A stretch of DNA of 64,000 nt from Lepas anatifera (taxonomy: Eukaryota; Arthropoda; Thecostraca; Lepadidae): assembly GCA_034440635.1 (NCBI GenBank), contig JAOTON010001583.1:1178001-1242000 (forward strand), in the 5' to 3' direction. How positions within the stretch are numbered: position 1 is the stretch's first letter; each line of letters opens with the position of its first letter. The translations under genes and the position numbers were made by a program. The notes beneath the pieces are model-generated. The model saw only the letters and a list, made by a program, of their open reading frames with translations, made no database searches and had not been told where the DNA came from. Below are positions 55,001 through 64,000 of the stretch, piece after piece.

Positions 55001-57965
55001 GGAGTGCTCTGACCAGCTTGTAACCCCTTTTAGTAAACTCCTCAATAAATATGTAGCCCAGGGTGTGTTCCCGAGTACGTGGGCGAAGGCCAACACAAAA
55101 ATGGATCTAAAAAATTGCCATCAAATTATCGGGCCGTTTCACTCCTGCCCCTTTTTGGCAAGCAATTGGAGAGGTGTGTACCTGATTCATTAATACTCAA
55201 TGTTCAACTTGTCTTCTCACACAAACAGCATGGCTTTGTTCCACGCGATCTTGTGATACAAATTTAGCCTCCTTTTTGTAAAAACAGTCTAGGATTCAAT
55301 CTCCTCTGGCCACCAAACCGATGTCATTTACATCGATTACTCTACGGCGTTTCAAGGCGTCAATCCCAAACTTCTGCTATACAAGCCCAAGTACTCTAAC
55401 CAAATCACTGACCTAGCACTAAACTGGCTATCATCCTATTTGAGCAATCGAAAGCAACGTGTAATTTTCAACGGAAAGTGTTTGAATTGGACTAGGGTAA
55501 TCTCTGGAACACCAGAGGGTAGCATTCTCTCACCATTGCTCTTTGCTCTGTTAGTGAACGATCTTCCGGACGTAATCAAAACAAACTATCTTCTTTTTGC
55601 AGACGGCGTAAACTTGTACAGCCAAATTATCTCTTTGGAGTTCACTGAGCGGCTTCAGGGAGCTCTAAACGCTCTTACACGACATGATTGGAAACTGCAA
55701 CTAAATCGTTTCAAACACAAAGCATTCTCAATTACCCTGAAACGAAACCCAAACCTGGCCACCTACAAATTTAAAACACTGCCCTAGACCAGGTAGATTC
55801 TATCCGGGACCTCGGGCTATAGCTAAACACCAAATTAACCTTCGCCGACCACATGAACAACTTGGTAACTAAAGCAAACAGAGCTCTGAGCGTGACAATT
55901 AGAACTCTCCAATTTTGTCATACTGGGGGAGAGAGCTGACACCGGAACCTCTCCTAGCAGCGTATTTCGGTAATCTTCGGGATATTCTAGAATACAGTTG
56001 CGTGACTTGGGGGGGGCTGCTGCTCAAACAAACATTGAAAGATTTGAAAGGGTTTCAACATAATTTTTTATCTGGCTTGCTTCCACTACTCGTACATTCA
56101 CAACGTCTTTGGCATACTCAGACCTTTTGGTGACTTTCAACACTACCAGCCTATCAAACAAGAGGTATCAGGTGAGATGTACTTTTAGTTCCCAAAATTC
56201 TAACCGGGAGGGTGGACTCTGCTCACCTGCTGGGAACATTCTCCCTTCACGTCCTCAAGCGACCCACCCGGAATATGAACGGGACCTTGCTTCATGTTTC
56301 CTTCGCCAGGGTGGATACGGTTAAAAGACGTGTATTTTGTCGGGCGGCTGGTGCTATGAACTCTTTCCTAACCGTGTGTCAAAACTCAGATGCATTCAGC
56401 TCAACATTTTCTCAGTTCAGATCTCAAGTCTGGGCGTATGTAAAATGCCTGTAGTGATCTTTCCTTGTTTTCTTTTAACGCTTTATTTGTCTTAAGTGGG
56501 TCATATGTGTGGATTCGTTGTATTATAAGCTGGGTATTCGATCCATTTTATGACATGAGTTTGAATTGGGGCAAGCTGTTACTCATGAAACACATAAACA
56601 ATAAACAATAAGCGCGTTTTTCCGAACTTCTAATATTCTTGTTCACCAGGCGGGTAGTTTTGCCGTATTCAGCCCGTCAAATCTACGTCCTCATGGGTGA
56701 GCAAATTTGACTGCTAACAACCCGTTTAGTTTTGGAACTAGAAATGTATGAATCTGCGAAACAAATTCATTGAGATATATTGTTGGTAAAAACCTCGGCA
56801 GTATACAACCATATGCATTTGATCTTGTTAAAAAATGATCCAGCCTCATATCACTAATAAATGTCAATGTGTTCCCCTCGAACGGAGTGATGCGGCACCT
56901 TGATACAGCTTGATGCGCCTGCCTCCCTCTGATGACCCACATTACTACCCGACCCGCCACTCGGTCCGTCCCACCTCACCTTATGTTGCCCCTGCTCTGC
57001 AAAGCGAGTCTGTGATTGCAGAAAAAATGTTGATTAAACCACTCACAATGTTTTCATATACATCAATTCATATGTCATAGTGCAACAATTGTGTGTATGT
57101 ATGCAGAACTCTTAGCACCGATGCAAATATATACAAGAAGTTCAACAGAAAATTGGATTTTTCTACTGAAGGAGCACTCAAGTAGAAAAATTTCTCCTAT
57201 CAAATACACTTTAAAATTGAATTTTACATAGGAAACAATTTGAGCCGAAGAGAAAAAAAACATTTTTGGTTTCTCGCTATGCTCTAATGGACATAACATA
57301 TCTTTGGAAAACAGTCTAACTCGAGAATCTGTATGAGATAATTCCTACTCGTGACTTTCATTCCGATTACTACCCTCAATATGTCTATGAAATATAATGT
57401 ATCTGGTGGCTGCATTTTCATTTTTCAGCAGACTCTTTGGTACCCTTTTCATTATCGACGGGCATTTCACTTTTGCCCGTCGATGCTCAGAAATGCACAC
57501 ATCGACAGTTAATTGTGCAGGAAAGCGTGAAACCTTTGTGAAGCCATAAATTATAAGGTCAGTAACCCACTGGGCTTCGCAGTATTACCGAGCCATTGTT
57601 TCGCTGAGTTCAGGGAGCCTACCTTTGCACAGAACAACGACTGCACCGTTGTGAATAAGTCTTTCCGAGGACTGTTTCGTGCAGAAGAATTTTTTATCAC
57701 TTTTATTTCATGCTAGAAAAATGAAAATGTGATCAGAAATATTTGAGCAACTTTACTCAGCAACACTCATGCGATGTTCTCGCGTTCACCGCTGAATGGG
57801 TGCTGTGCTGACGACAGTTCATACCTTCACTGTGTCGTCCCAGCCTCCGGAAAGGAGAACCTCACGATGGTCCGGGTGGAACTTGATGCAGAAGATGCTC
57901 AGAGCGTGACCGCCTTGCTCTGAGCTCGCTATTTTGTGACTGAACCCATCGTAAGTGGTCACGAT
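51964..57965 (-). CDS. WD40-repeat protein, 3' half (four exons found)
   Basis: Minus-strand exons 57965-57825, 53888-53671, 53042-52953 and 52089-51964 all join in phase 0 with GT-AG borders. They encode successive beta-propeller blades: CIKFHPDHREVLLSGGWDDT|VKIWDMRSG, EIVVTGSWTAENAIQLWDLR, LYAVQFARTDPDGNHVLTAG, and SYGRVLVAAGGDSWIRLLHL. WD40 propellers are protein-interaction scaffolds. The precise family is not recognised, and nothing shows a catalytic domain. The N-terminal blades must lie upstream, beyond 57965 or outside the window. The second exon listed carries a one-base frameshift. A retrotransposon and a 68/69-bp minisatellite fill the first intron. Confidence 0.85.
52953..53042 (-). 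CDS. WD40 gene, third exon found
   Basis: Exactly 30 codons in phase 0, from GTGTGGTTACAG|TTTGCTC to GGCAAG|GTGGGC. FARTDPDGNHVLTAGSGSNS, FQYINHNSGK. The intron down to 52090 holds nothing recognised. Confidence 0.85.
53671..53888 (-). CDS. WD40 gene, second exon found, with a one-base deletion
   Basis: Acceptor GTCCATCAG|ATCTGGG and donor GCCGTACAG|GTAAGC. It reads IWDMRSGSGVVGSLGGPHIC, GDAIDLRG, then in a shifted frame EIVVTGSWTAENAIQLWDLR and RPIKALGTQTSSKVQGDNLY. The length is 218 where 219 (73 codons) is required. The shift is at a five-base C run on the plus strand (53805-53809). Confidence 0.85.
53886..54185 (-). repeat. 68/69-bp minisatellite copying the WD40 exon's acceptor and start
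   Basis: Exon-like starts (CAG|ATCTGGGACATG on the minus strand) occur at 53888 (real), 53957, 54026, 54094 and 54162 (ATCTGGAACAAA in the last). The spacings are 69, 69, 68 and 68. Each unit repeats the acceptor and the codons for IWDMRSGS. Confidence 0.9.
54262..56460 (+). mobile_element. Degenerate non-LTR retrotransposon in the WD40 gene intron
   Basis: Broken plus-strand frames give, in order, a linker stretch (PPWFDDEVRHTLREKKQ near 54540), FLDGDREVTSNVERQNLLNR (54770-54840), RT pieces near 55080-55260, then QRVIFNG..VISGTPEGSIL, PLLFALLVNDLP and LLFADGVNLYS (55440-55640), and LRDILEYSCVTWGG (about 55975). The catalytic YADD is changed to FADG. Many frameshifts and stops are present. 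It belongs to the same general group as the copy at 20863-23150 but is older. The 5' border is uncertain. Confidence 0.8.
56461..57824. other. WD40 gene intron, nothing further recognised except one hairpin
   Basis: An 11-bp perfect hairpin lies at 57454-57484 (ATCGACGGGCA, nine-base loop, TGCCCGTCGAT). No other repeat or exon is supported. Confidence 0.35.
57825..57965 (-). CDS. WD40 gene, first exon found
   Basis: Exactly 47 codons in phase 0, from GTGTTAGCAG|ATCGTGACC to ACAGTGAAG|GTATGA. IVTTYDGFSHKIASSEQGGH, ALSIFCIKFHPDHREVLLSG, GWDDTVK, a canonical blade with FHP and SGGWDDTVK|IW across the junction. Confidence 0.88.
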
Positions 57966-58254
57966 CTGCTAACACAAAGGAGAGTGTCAGAGCCCGAGGA
58001 GAGGACAAGCCCCTGCATCCTCAGCGCTGCAATTCCATACAACCACACAGCACAAAACGGTCATAAGCTTTGTTGGAAATTCGAGAATAAAAGCTTGTTC
58101 AGTGGTGGAATATTATATGTTTATCTGTTTAAGTTTCTAAGAGCGTGACTAAATGATAATCGCACTAGCTACCTGCGCTAACGCCGTAGGCTCCAACCCA
58201 TGGAAGATGGATGGATTCTGGATTCAGGGGAGCGGCTTTCTATTTCTTTGGAGA

Positions 58255-59291
58255 CCCTTCCACCTCAAATGATGTGCTGGGCACCCCTGATATCACGCAC
58301 CCCTCTGGGGTCCCTGGCATGACGTGCCCCGCTGGGGAGGGGGGGCGAATTTCGTCCCCTCCATATCTCATTTCCCAGGAAAGGTAAATGCAAATTATGG
58401 ACGGTGTTTGAAAGCTCTTGACGGGACGAATGGAAACCATAAACAGTATTTTTATGTCAGGTCAATATTGAGGTCAGCGTAGGTTAAATGTTAAATAAGG
58501 TCCCATAGGCTTACAACAGGGCAGTGTACGTCTCCCCCTCTAGATTTCTAGTCAGTCGATCTAGAACAAATATGCATGCATCATTGGATTCCTCTCATTG
58601 TGGCAAATCGAATGATGTATAATATGACCTTGTGAAAACGACCTGACATCGAGCTAGGTCTAGGCCATTGGGTGACCGAGTATGGTCATGTTGCATATCA
58701 ATCGACTTCCCGTGACAATATAAGCACAATGAAAGCAAAATGGGAGCTTCATCTCAATTCAGTGAGAAGTTATGGAGAAAACAATCACTGTATGCTCCTG
58801 TGACCTGACATGACCATTGAGAGGTCAGATGGTAAAAAAACTCAACTTCATGGTCAAAATCGTGGTAAGAATACACCGTTTGAGCATTTTCAGCTTTATC
58901 TACCCCGTATTTACCGAAAAAGAGCCCTTTCTATTTTTTCCCTTAGACTTATAATGGGGTGATCCAATTGATCCAATTGACCCCACCTTAAGTCAACAAT
59001 ATCACAATTCTGAGATAACAGATTTGTAGACCCTAATAGCCTCATCATATTGTGAAAGTTTCAAACTGATCGGTTGGCTGATGCTCCTTAGGCGCCGCTT
59101 CAAACTTGTGATTTTAGGTTTTGATGTCGGGTCGCTTGACCTTGACCTGACATGACCTGACCTAAAAAATTTAGCGAGATGCGTAAAATTTATCAGGGCT
59201 AAGGTACTGTAAGTTTCGTCTTCTGCGTCTCTTTTTTGCGTTATTCGGGTAAAAATTTGCGTTATTCGCCCCCCGCTGGGGCGTTTGTTAA
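58255..59291. mobile_element. Degenerate TTAA MITE
   Basis: The right end CCCCCCGCTGGGGCGTTTG is followed by TTAA (59288-59291). A partly inverted GCCCCGCTGGGGAGGGGG lies near 58326. The interior has the same RGGTCA-rich composition as families 1-3. The left border and its TTAA are lost. Confidence 0.55.
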
Positions 59292-62200
59292 AGGATGTGA
59301 GCATGCAACTAAAATTCGTAATAAAGACCTAATTAAATGTTTAAAGGGAAGGAAATATGGCGAAATAAATTTGTATTAATATTATAGGGATATTTTTCAT
59401 CTGACCTACAAAAACAAAACCGTCAACAAAACCCACAACAACAAAAGTGATGAAAGATCTGTGAAGAATATGAAGCACTTGAGTGGGTGTACAAAATTAA
59501 TTTCCCAACATTGGAGAATAGAAATAAAATATTTCATATTTCATCAAAACTCCCTGACATCAATGAAAAACTAGACTAATATTCTGAATATTTCGGCATT
59601 TTTATCAAAAATAAGAATTTACTTATGATATTTACGGGGTTCGTATGTTTGCATTAATGAAACACTAAGTGGATAAATACAGCGCTAAAAATACGAAGGA
59701 AACAGAACACAGTTGGCGTGATTTGGTGTATTCAGCTTCGTTGGGATGACGAGGGCTCATGAGAAATGTAAACGCAAATTCATGGACCAGATATCAACGA
59801 AGCTTCCTTGGAGAGATAATGATCCGCGAAAAGACCAAACGATCCCGATCGCTGTTCAGTTTCAGCTTCCCCATATGAGAAGCCTTTGGTATGTAATGGG
59901 CCCTTTTAAAAGGCCCACACAACAAACAAATATTTATTTGAGAGCAGAGGCTGTCCCGGCGATGTTAGTACAGCTTGTCTCTATGAGGCGGGTCAATTCT
60001 GGGTCATCATATAGGTGGTGGGTCTAGCCCCGCGTGGGTGACTAAATTTTTCGCTTTCATCCCCTCTGCAATGTCAGATTTTTTTAATTTTTCGGCCGGC
60101 TATAGTGTGATCTAGCATTTGAGCAGTTTTTCTCGTGAAAACCCATTGGTCCTTAAAGCTACCCTCGTCACTTGAGTATAAACAGAACAGTAAAATTCGT
60201 TGCATAAAAGTCACATGTACCCCTTGAAATCTACTTGAAAAAAACAGAGACCCTCCGTTTAGACTAGCCCACCCTCCAATGTTGCTCAACTGATTAGAAA
60301 CTCTGCATACCGGCTAAGTCCAAAACATAACGCATAGAATTAAAATTTCCACCCCCTCGCTGTTTTAGGCCAGAGAATTTGAAAAGATAATAGGGATTCG
60401 AGCGCCCGCCACTAATCAGCCAATTTTGCCCCATCCCTCCAATAAGCGCAATGTATCATGCGCGATGAGGTCATTGGCTGGTTTTGGTCGTCAATATGCT
60501 GAGCGGAGACGGTTGATCGGTTTCTTAGGAATCAGTGCCTCTGCCCTCCTGCGACTCGCCTTACGGGATCTGGGCGATCGCTCAAACTAGTGAGGTTCTC
60601 CTCGGTGCGCCTCCCGCCTTACCCCGGTATCTTTCAACTATTCTACTTGAGGCACTAGGCGGGCATAACCCACCCACCTTCAGAACCGCATCAACCGCCT
60701 CTGCTGAGCAGGGACACCTGAGCCCAGCCGCGCCTCGGGCTGATTCGGAGTCGGGTGATTAAACATTGAAAGAACGCGTTTGCGTCCCTTCCGAGAAGAC
60801 CCATCCACCGTTGCCCACAGACACGCTGTACACAAGGGTACGGCTAACAGAACGTCAATCCTCATTTCGTTATCGTATCTGCATTCTCTGTTCTCCCGGG
60901 GAGGAAAGTAAATGTAGAATTTCGAATCTGTATTTGGAACGACGGGCGAAGCACGGGTTCAGTGTAAATCACGCATTTTAATAACAAAATATCCATACGT
61001 TTTGCTCGGTTTAATACAAAGGAGAGTTTCACGCTACATTAAATCCTGCCCTTAATTTAACAATCTACCTACCCAATATCCTGACCTGGCCTGTTTCTGA
61101 TTTCTGACTCATCCGATATCTCTAATTTACAAAAACGCTGAAGTGGCATTTCAATACTAATATAACTATAATAACTAATAATCATGATATAATAATACCA
61201 TATGCTAATAATATAATCACCAACTACTACTCACAAACTGGTCTGAACTGTTGATTTTTTTACCGCATTAGACTAAATTTAGAGTTTTATTTTTTAACCA
61301 GGTCCGCTTGCTCTGGGGAGGAAAAGGGAGAAGGGAGGTTGCAGTTAATTAATTTCTCCGGGAGCAGGTGGGAACGGGCTGGCCATGGGCATGGTGCGGG
61401 CGTACTACGCTGACGTCCCGGGCCGGATTTTGCAGTTCTTTTCCTCTGGCAGTTTTGCTTCGATTAATCAAAACGTTTTTGTAGTTTTTCTTTGCCTCTC
61501 GAGTTTCGTCTTGCTTTTGTACAATGCAACTCTTCCTGTCCGACTTCTTGTCCTCCTGTTTCGTTTGTCTTTTCTGCATCTTGAATTCTCCTCAGGTCTG
61601 AATTTTCACTCCAGCTTACTTTTTTCTCTTGCTATGTGCCCCTTTTCATCTACTTTATATATTGTCTGTTTCCTACCTCTTGACTCCTTCCGGCTCCGCT
61701 GTCCTTATCTTCAGTCACCTCGACATTTTCATCCTTCCTCGCTCGGCTGTTCTTATGTGACCGCTGCTCCTCCTGCCCCGACTGTCATCCTCTTCCTTTT
61801 CCTGACTCGACGCACGTCCGACTTTCTGCCTCTTCCAACGCGACTCCTATTGCTTCTCTCGACGGTACCCTCTCTCTTTTCTTCCGGTCATTGGCCTGGT
61901 CACGGGTTGTCCGCGCCAGCCTGGCTGGTAGGCACGTGACCATCCCCGCGTCTGGCTCATATCTGCCACGTGCTCTGGTGTAATTTTCTTCGTAGGGTGT
62001 TGGAGGCCCGGATTTTTGGTAGGATGTTTGGTTTTAAGTTTTTTCGAACAACCGGAACTAGTTAAAATGCCCGTTACAGGTACTGCTCTTAGAAAAGGAG
62101 GAAGCTTATCATCGTGCCATGGTAATGGCAGACTTTCGATCCTGCCAGTAATTTAGTCATTCGGCGCCTACATCACCAGATAATCTTCCCACTGGACAGA

Positions 62201-62560
62201 AAACGCCAGCTGACTGTTGGGTATGTTATTCCTCCATACTGTCACTTATTCTAAATTATTTTACAATTTTGCAAGTTATCAGGCAAATCGTTTCCTGGTG
62301 GGTGCTCAGTACGTGAAACCAGGGCTAGCTGCATCACGGTTAAAATGCGGCAATGGCTATAGCTAGAAAATCATACATCAAATAATGATACAAACAAGCT
62401 CAGAAAAGGCACCTCTACGCAAAAACTATCTGAAGAAGAAATCAACCTGTACTAAACTCTGCACCAGCACCGACACCGAACCAAAACCAGATTTAACATT
62501 TCACAAGACGTAGAAAAATTTCTCTGCACATTCCAAATCGTTCATGCAGGCAGTGTGACC
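59292..62560. other. Unassigned region with a pyrimidine-rich 184-codon frame
   Basis: The frame 61385-61939 (+) starts with ATG but is mostly Leu/Phe/Ser/Pro from a C/T-rich strand. That composition avoids stop codons by chance. Frames at 59746-60027 and 60535-60762 have no recognised domain. Confidence 0.3.
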
Positions 62561-62585
62561 AGTTATTCCTATGCCTTTGCCCTGG

Positions 62586-63060
62586 TGGTAGTTCATTTTT
62601 GACCCCCCTAAGGTTTTTCCAGGATGGCTGGGAAATGGTGGCGCGCAGTACTGCCGTACTAAGCCTAGCTATTCAATTACCTTTGTGGTTTAACTCCTGA
62701 AAATTATGCGTCAGGTCACCAGATCAGGTCAAGTAACCACGCCCATAAAACCATTTAACGTGGCACCAGTGAGGGTATGCTCAATCTATTCATCTGAGAC
62801 TCTTAGCACACAATAAGGTCACTGCGTAAAACAATATGTGACAACGGGATTTTCTATATCGGTGACCTAGGGTCATGTACGGGTCATTACCTCCTCATTG
62901 TAGGCCCATAACACATTTTAAAATGTCTTTACTTTAGTCCGCATGGCTCAGATTGTCTTCAAAACTTTAAAATATTTTGTTCGTAACCCATTACTAAGGT
63001 CGAGTTTGATCAATTTCACTCGTTACCTTCTCGAGGTCATCTGAGGTCAAACAATTAATT
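62586..63060. mobile_element. Possible fragment of a RGGTCA-rich TTAA MITE
   Basis: CCCCCCTAAGGTTTTTCCAGG followed by GGCGCGCAGTACTGCCGTAC and several AGGTCA/TGACC motifs matches the subterminal order of the other MITEs. The termini are not visible. Confidence 0.35.
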
Positions 63061-63926
63061 ATGAATAAGTTACTAGGGTCGTTCAAAAAACATTTTTTTA
63101 CTTTTCAGACTCGAACTCACTTATTTCCCATTATATATTCAATTATGATTTCAATGAGCCACATTCCAAGCATCTACGACAACAAGAAAGATCGCCTCAA
63201 AACGGTTAGATATTCCATGTTTCAGGCGCCAGATTGGCTCCCGGCGTTGCAGTCTCCCCTTGTTAAATTGGGATGAAAGGGGTGCATAACCTACCAGTAA
63301 AGACAGCGTGGCATGAGCGTGCGTATAAGAGCGGTAGATGTGATTTAACATGCAGATATTTACTTGTCAGATGTATTTGCAGCGCAATATAAATACATGC
63401 TATTCCACAAAAGACCTGAAATTAAATGGTTCAGCACCCTAGTACTCTAAATCCCGACAGAACAGGAATGCTTTCCGGAGGCGAAACTTTCTCTGGTAAC
63501 ATTCGTTGGAGAACGTCGTTGGGGCAGGTGCTTTTCCCTATTCTGCGAAATATTTACGAGCTCTGATACTTTTAGAAGAAGACCCTGTTGTATATTTTTA
63601 CCCTTTGGATGGCTCACAAAATCTTCCACCAGCTTCACACCACGTTTTCTGGGATTGTTCACCACAGTAAGTTCTGGAATACCTTGAAACAGGAGAAGTT
63701 ATACCACTCACCAGCTTCTTAACGGAGCCATTTCTGATCAGAACATTCCAGATTCAGGCAATCGAATACCAGCCAGCTGTCAGGAGTGACAAGCTGGCTG
63801 AGGTTTAGTACCGAGTATTTACAGAGCTCTTCATAGCCTCTATCGGAAACTTAAGCCTGCCCTAGTCAAATGTGAATTGTTTGCTGTTTTGGCCGATTGT
63901 TGTGCGACTGGCTCTTTACCTCCAAG

Positions 63927-64000
63927 ATGGTGGTTCTCACCAGCGGGACAGAATATAACTTTCTGTGCACAGATACCACAGCTGATGGCAAATTTGCTTC
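63927..64000 (+). CDS. Possible partial exon at the window edge
   Basis: After CTCTTTACCTCCAAG the plus strand reads MVVLTSGTEYNFLCTDTTAD then GKFA to the window end, which looks protein-like. The complementary strand has competing donor-like GTAAAG and GTGAGA sites with an open frame (VSVHRKLYSVPLVRTTILE). The strand is not settled and no family is recognised. Confidence 0.25.
   Translation, partial: MVVLTSGTEYNFLCTDTTADGKFA

Noticed and set aside
59746..60027. 93-codon ATG frame on the plus strand
   Set aside because: No domain, splice or repeat context supports it; length is within chance for AT/GC composition here.
63660..63790. Another WD40 exon on the minus strand (IWNVLIRNGSVKKL before a GTGAGT donor)
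   Set aside because: A TGA lies directly before the Ile and no acceptor AG is available at that point; the plus strand is also open (TSFLTEPFLIRTFQIQAIEY), so the signal is ambiguous.

Overview
This is animal nuclear DNA with split genes (short phase-consistent exons, GT-AG introns) in a very repeat-rich setting. There is no operon, CRISPR or prokaryotic signal. Four arrays of tandem repeats are built from a gene boundary (splice acceptor plus the first bases of an exon, or the stop codon). I recall that kind of minisatellite from amphioxus Adh introns ('mirages'), so a cephalochordate is my best guess for the organism. That is an inference and not a proof.

Layout. 1-12,100: nested transposable elements, namely a 1.2 kb inverted-repeat element, two copies of a tRNA-derived SINE in opposite orientation, TTAA-flanked piggyBac/Kolobok-type MITEs, and a 6.7 kb terminal-inverted-repeat element enclosing a 3.2 kb palindrome. 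12,740-14,146: the 3' end of a CHST15-like sulfotransferase gene (+). 15,626-20,498: nearly all of the coding sequence of IMP4 (-), the U3 snoRNP/SSU processome protein, tail-to-tail with the sulfotransferase. 20,863-23,150: a 5'-truncated non-LTR retrotransposon (-) split by a TTAA MITE. 23.5-27.3 kb: SINE, tandem repeats and unassigned DNA. 27,788-31,426: two well-delimited exons of an unrecognised gene (-), with an ORF and two MITEs between them. 33,996-34,309: a hAT MITE with a perfect 8-bp target duplication. 37,760: a small ORF with one predicted membrane segment. 38.7-49.1 kb: a huge composite repeat, a foldback element with a 2 kb GC-rich minisatellite loop, one arm of which is split by a 6.6 kb hAT-like composite containing satellite arrays, two TTAA MITEs and four tandem copies of the hAT 3' end. 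51,964-57,965: the 3' half of a WD40-repeat protein gene (-) with a degenerate non-LTR retrotransposon in an intron. 58.2-64 kb: mostly unassigned, possibly ending in a partial exon.

No functional pathway links the genes: one acts in Golgi sulfation, one in nucleolar rRNA processing, and the WD40 protein is of unknown role. The strongest general signals are boundary-derived minisatellites at both recognisable coding-gene ends and introns, repeated TTAA MITE insertion into older repeats, and single-base homopolymer contractions in two otherwise intact genes, which probably reflect assembly error.
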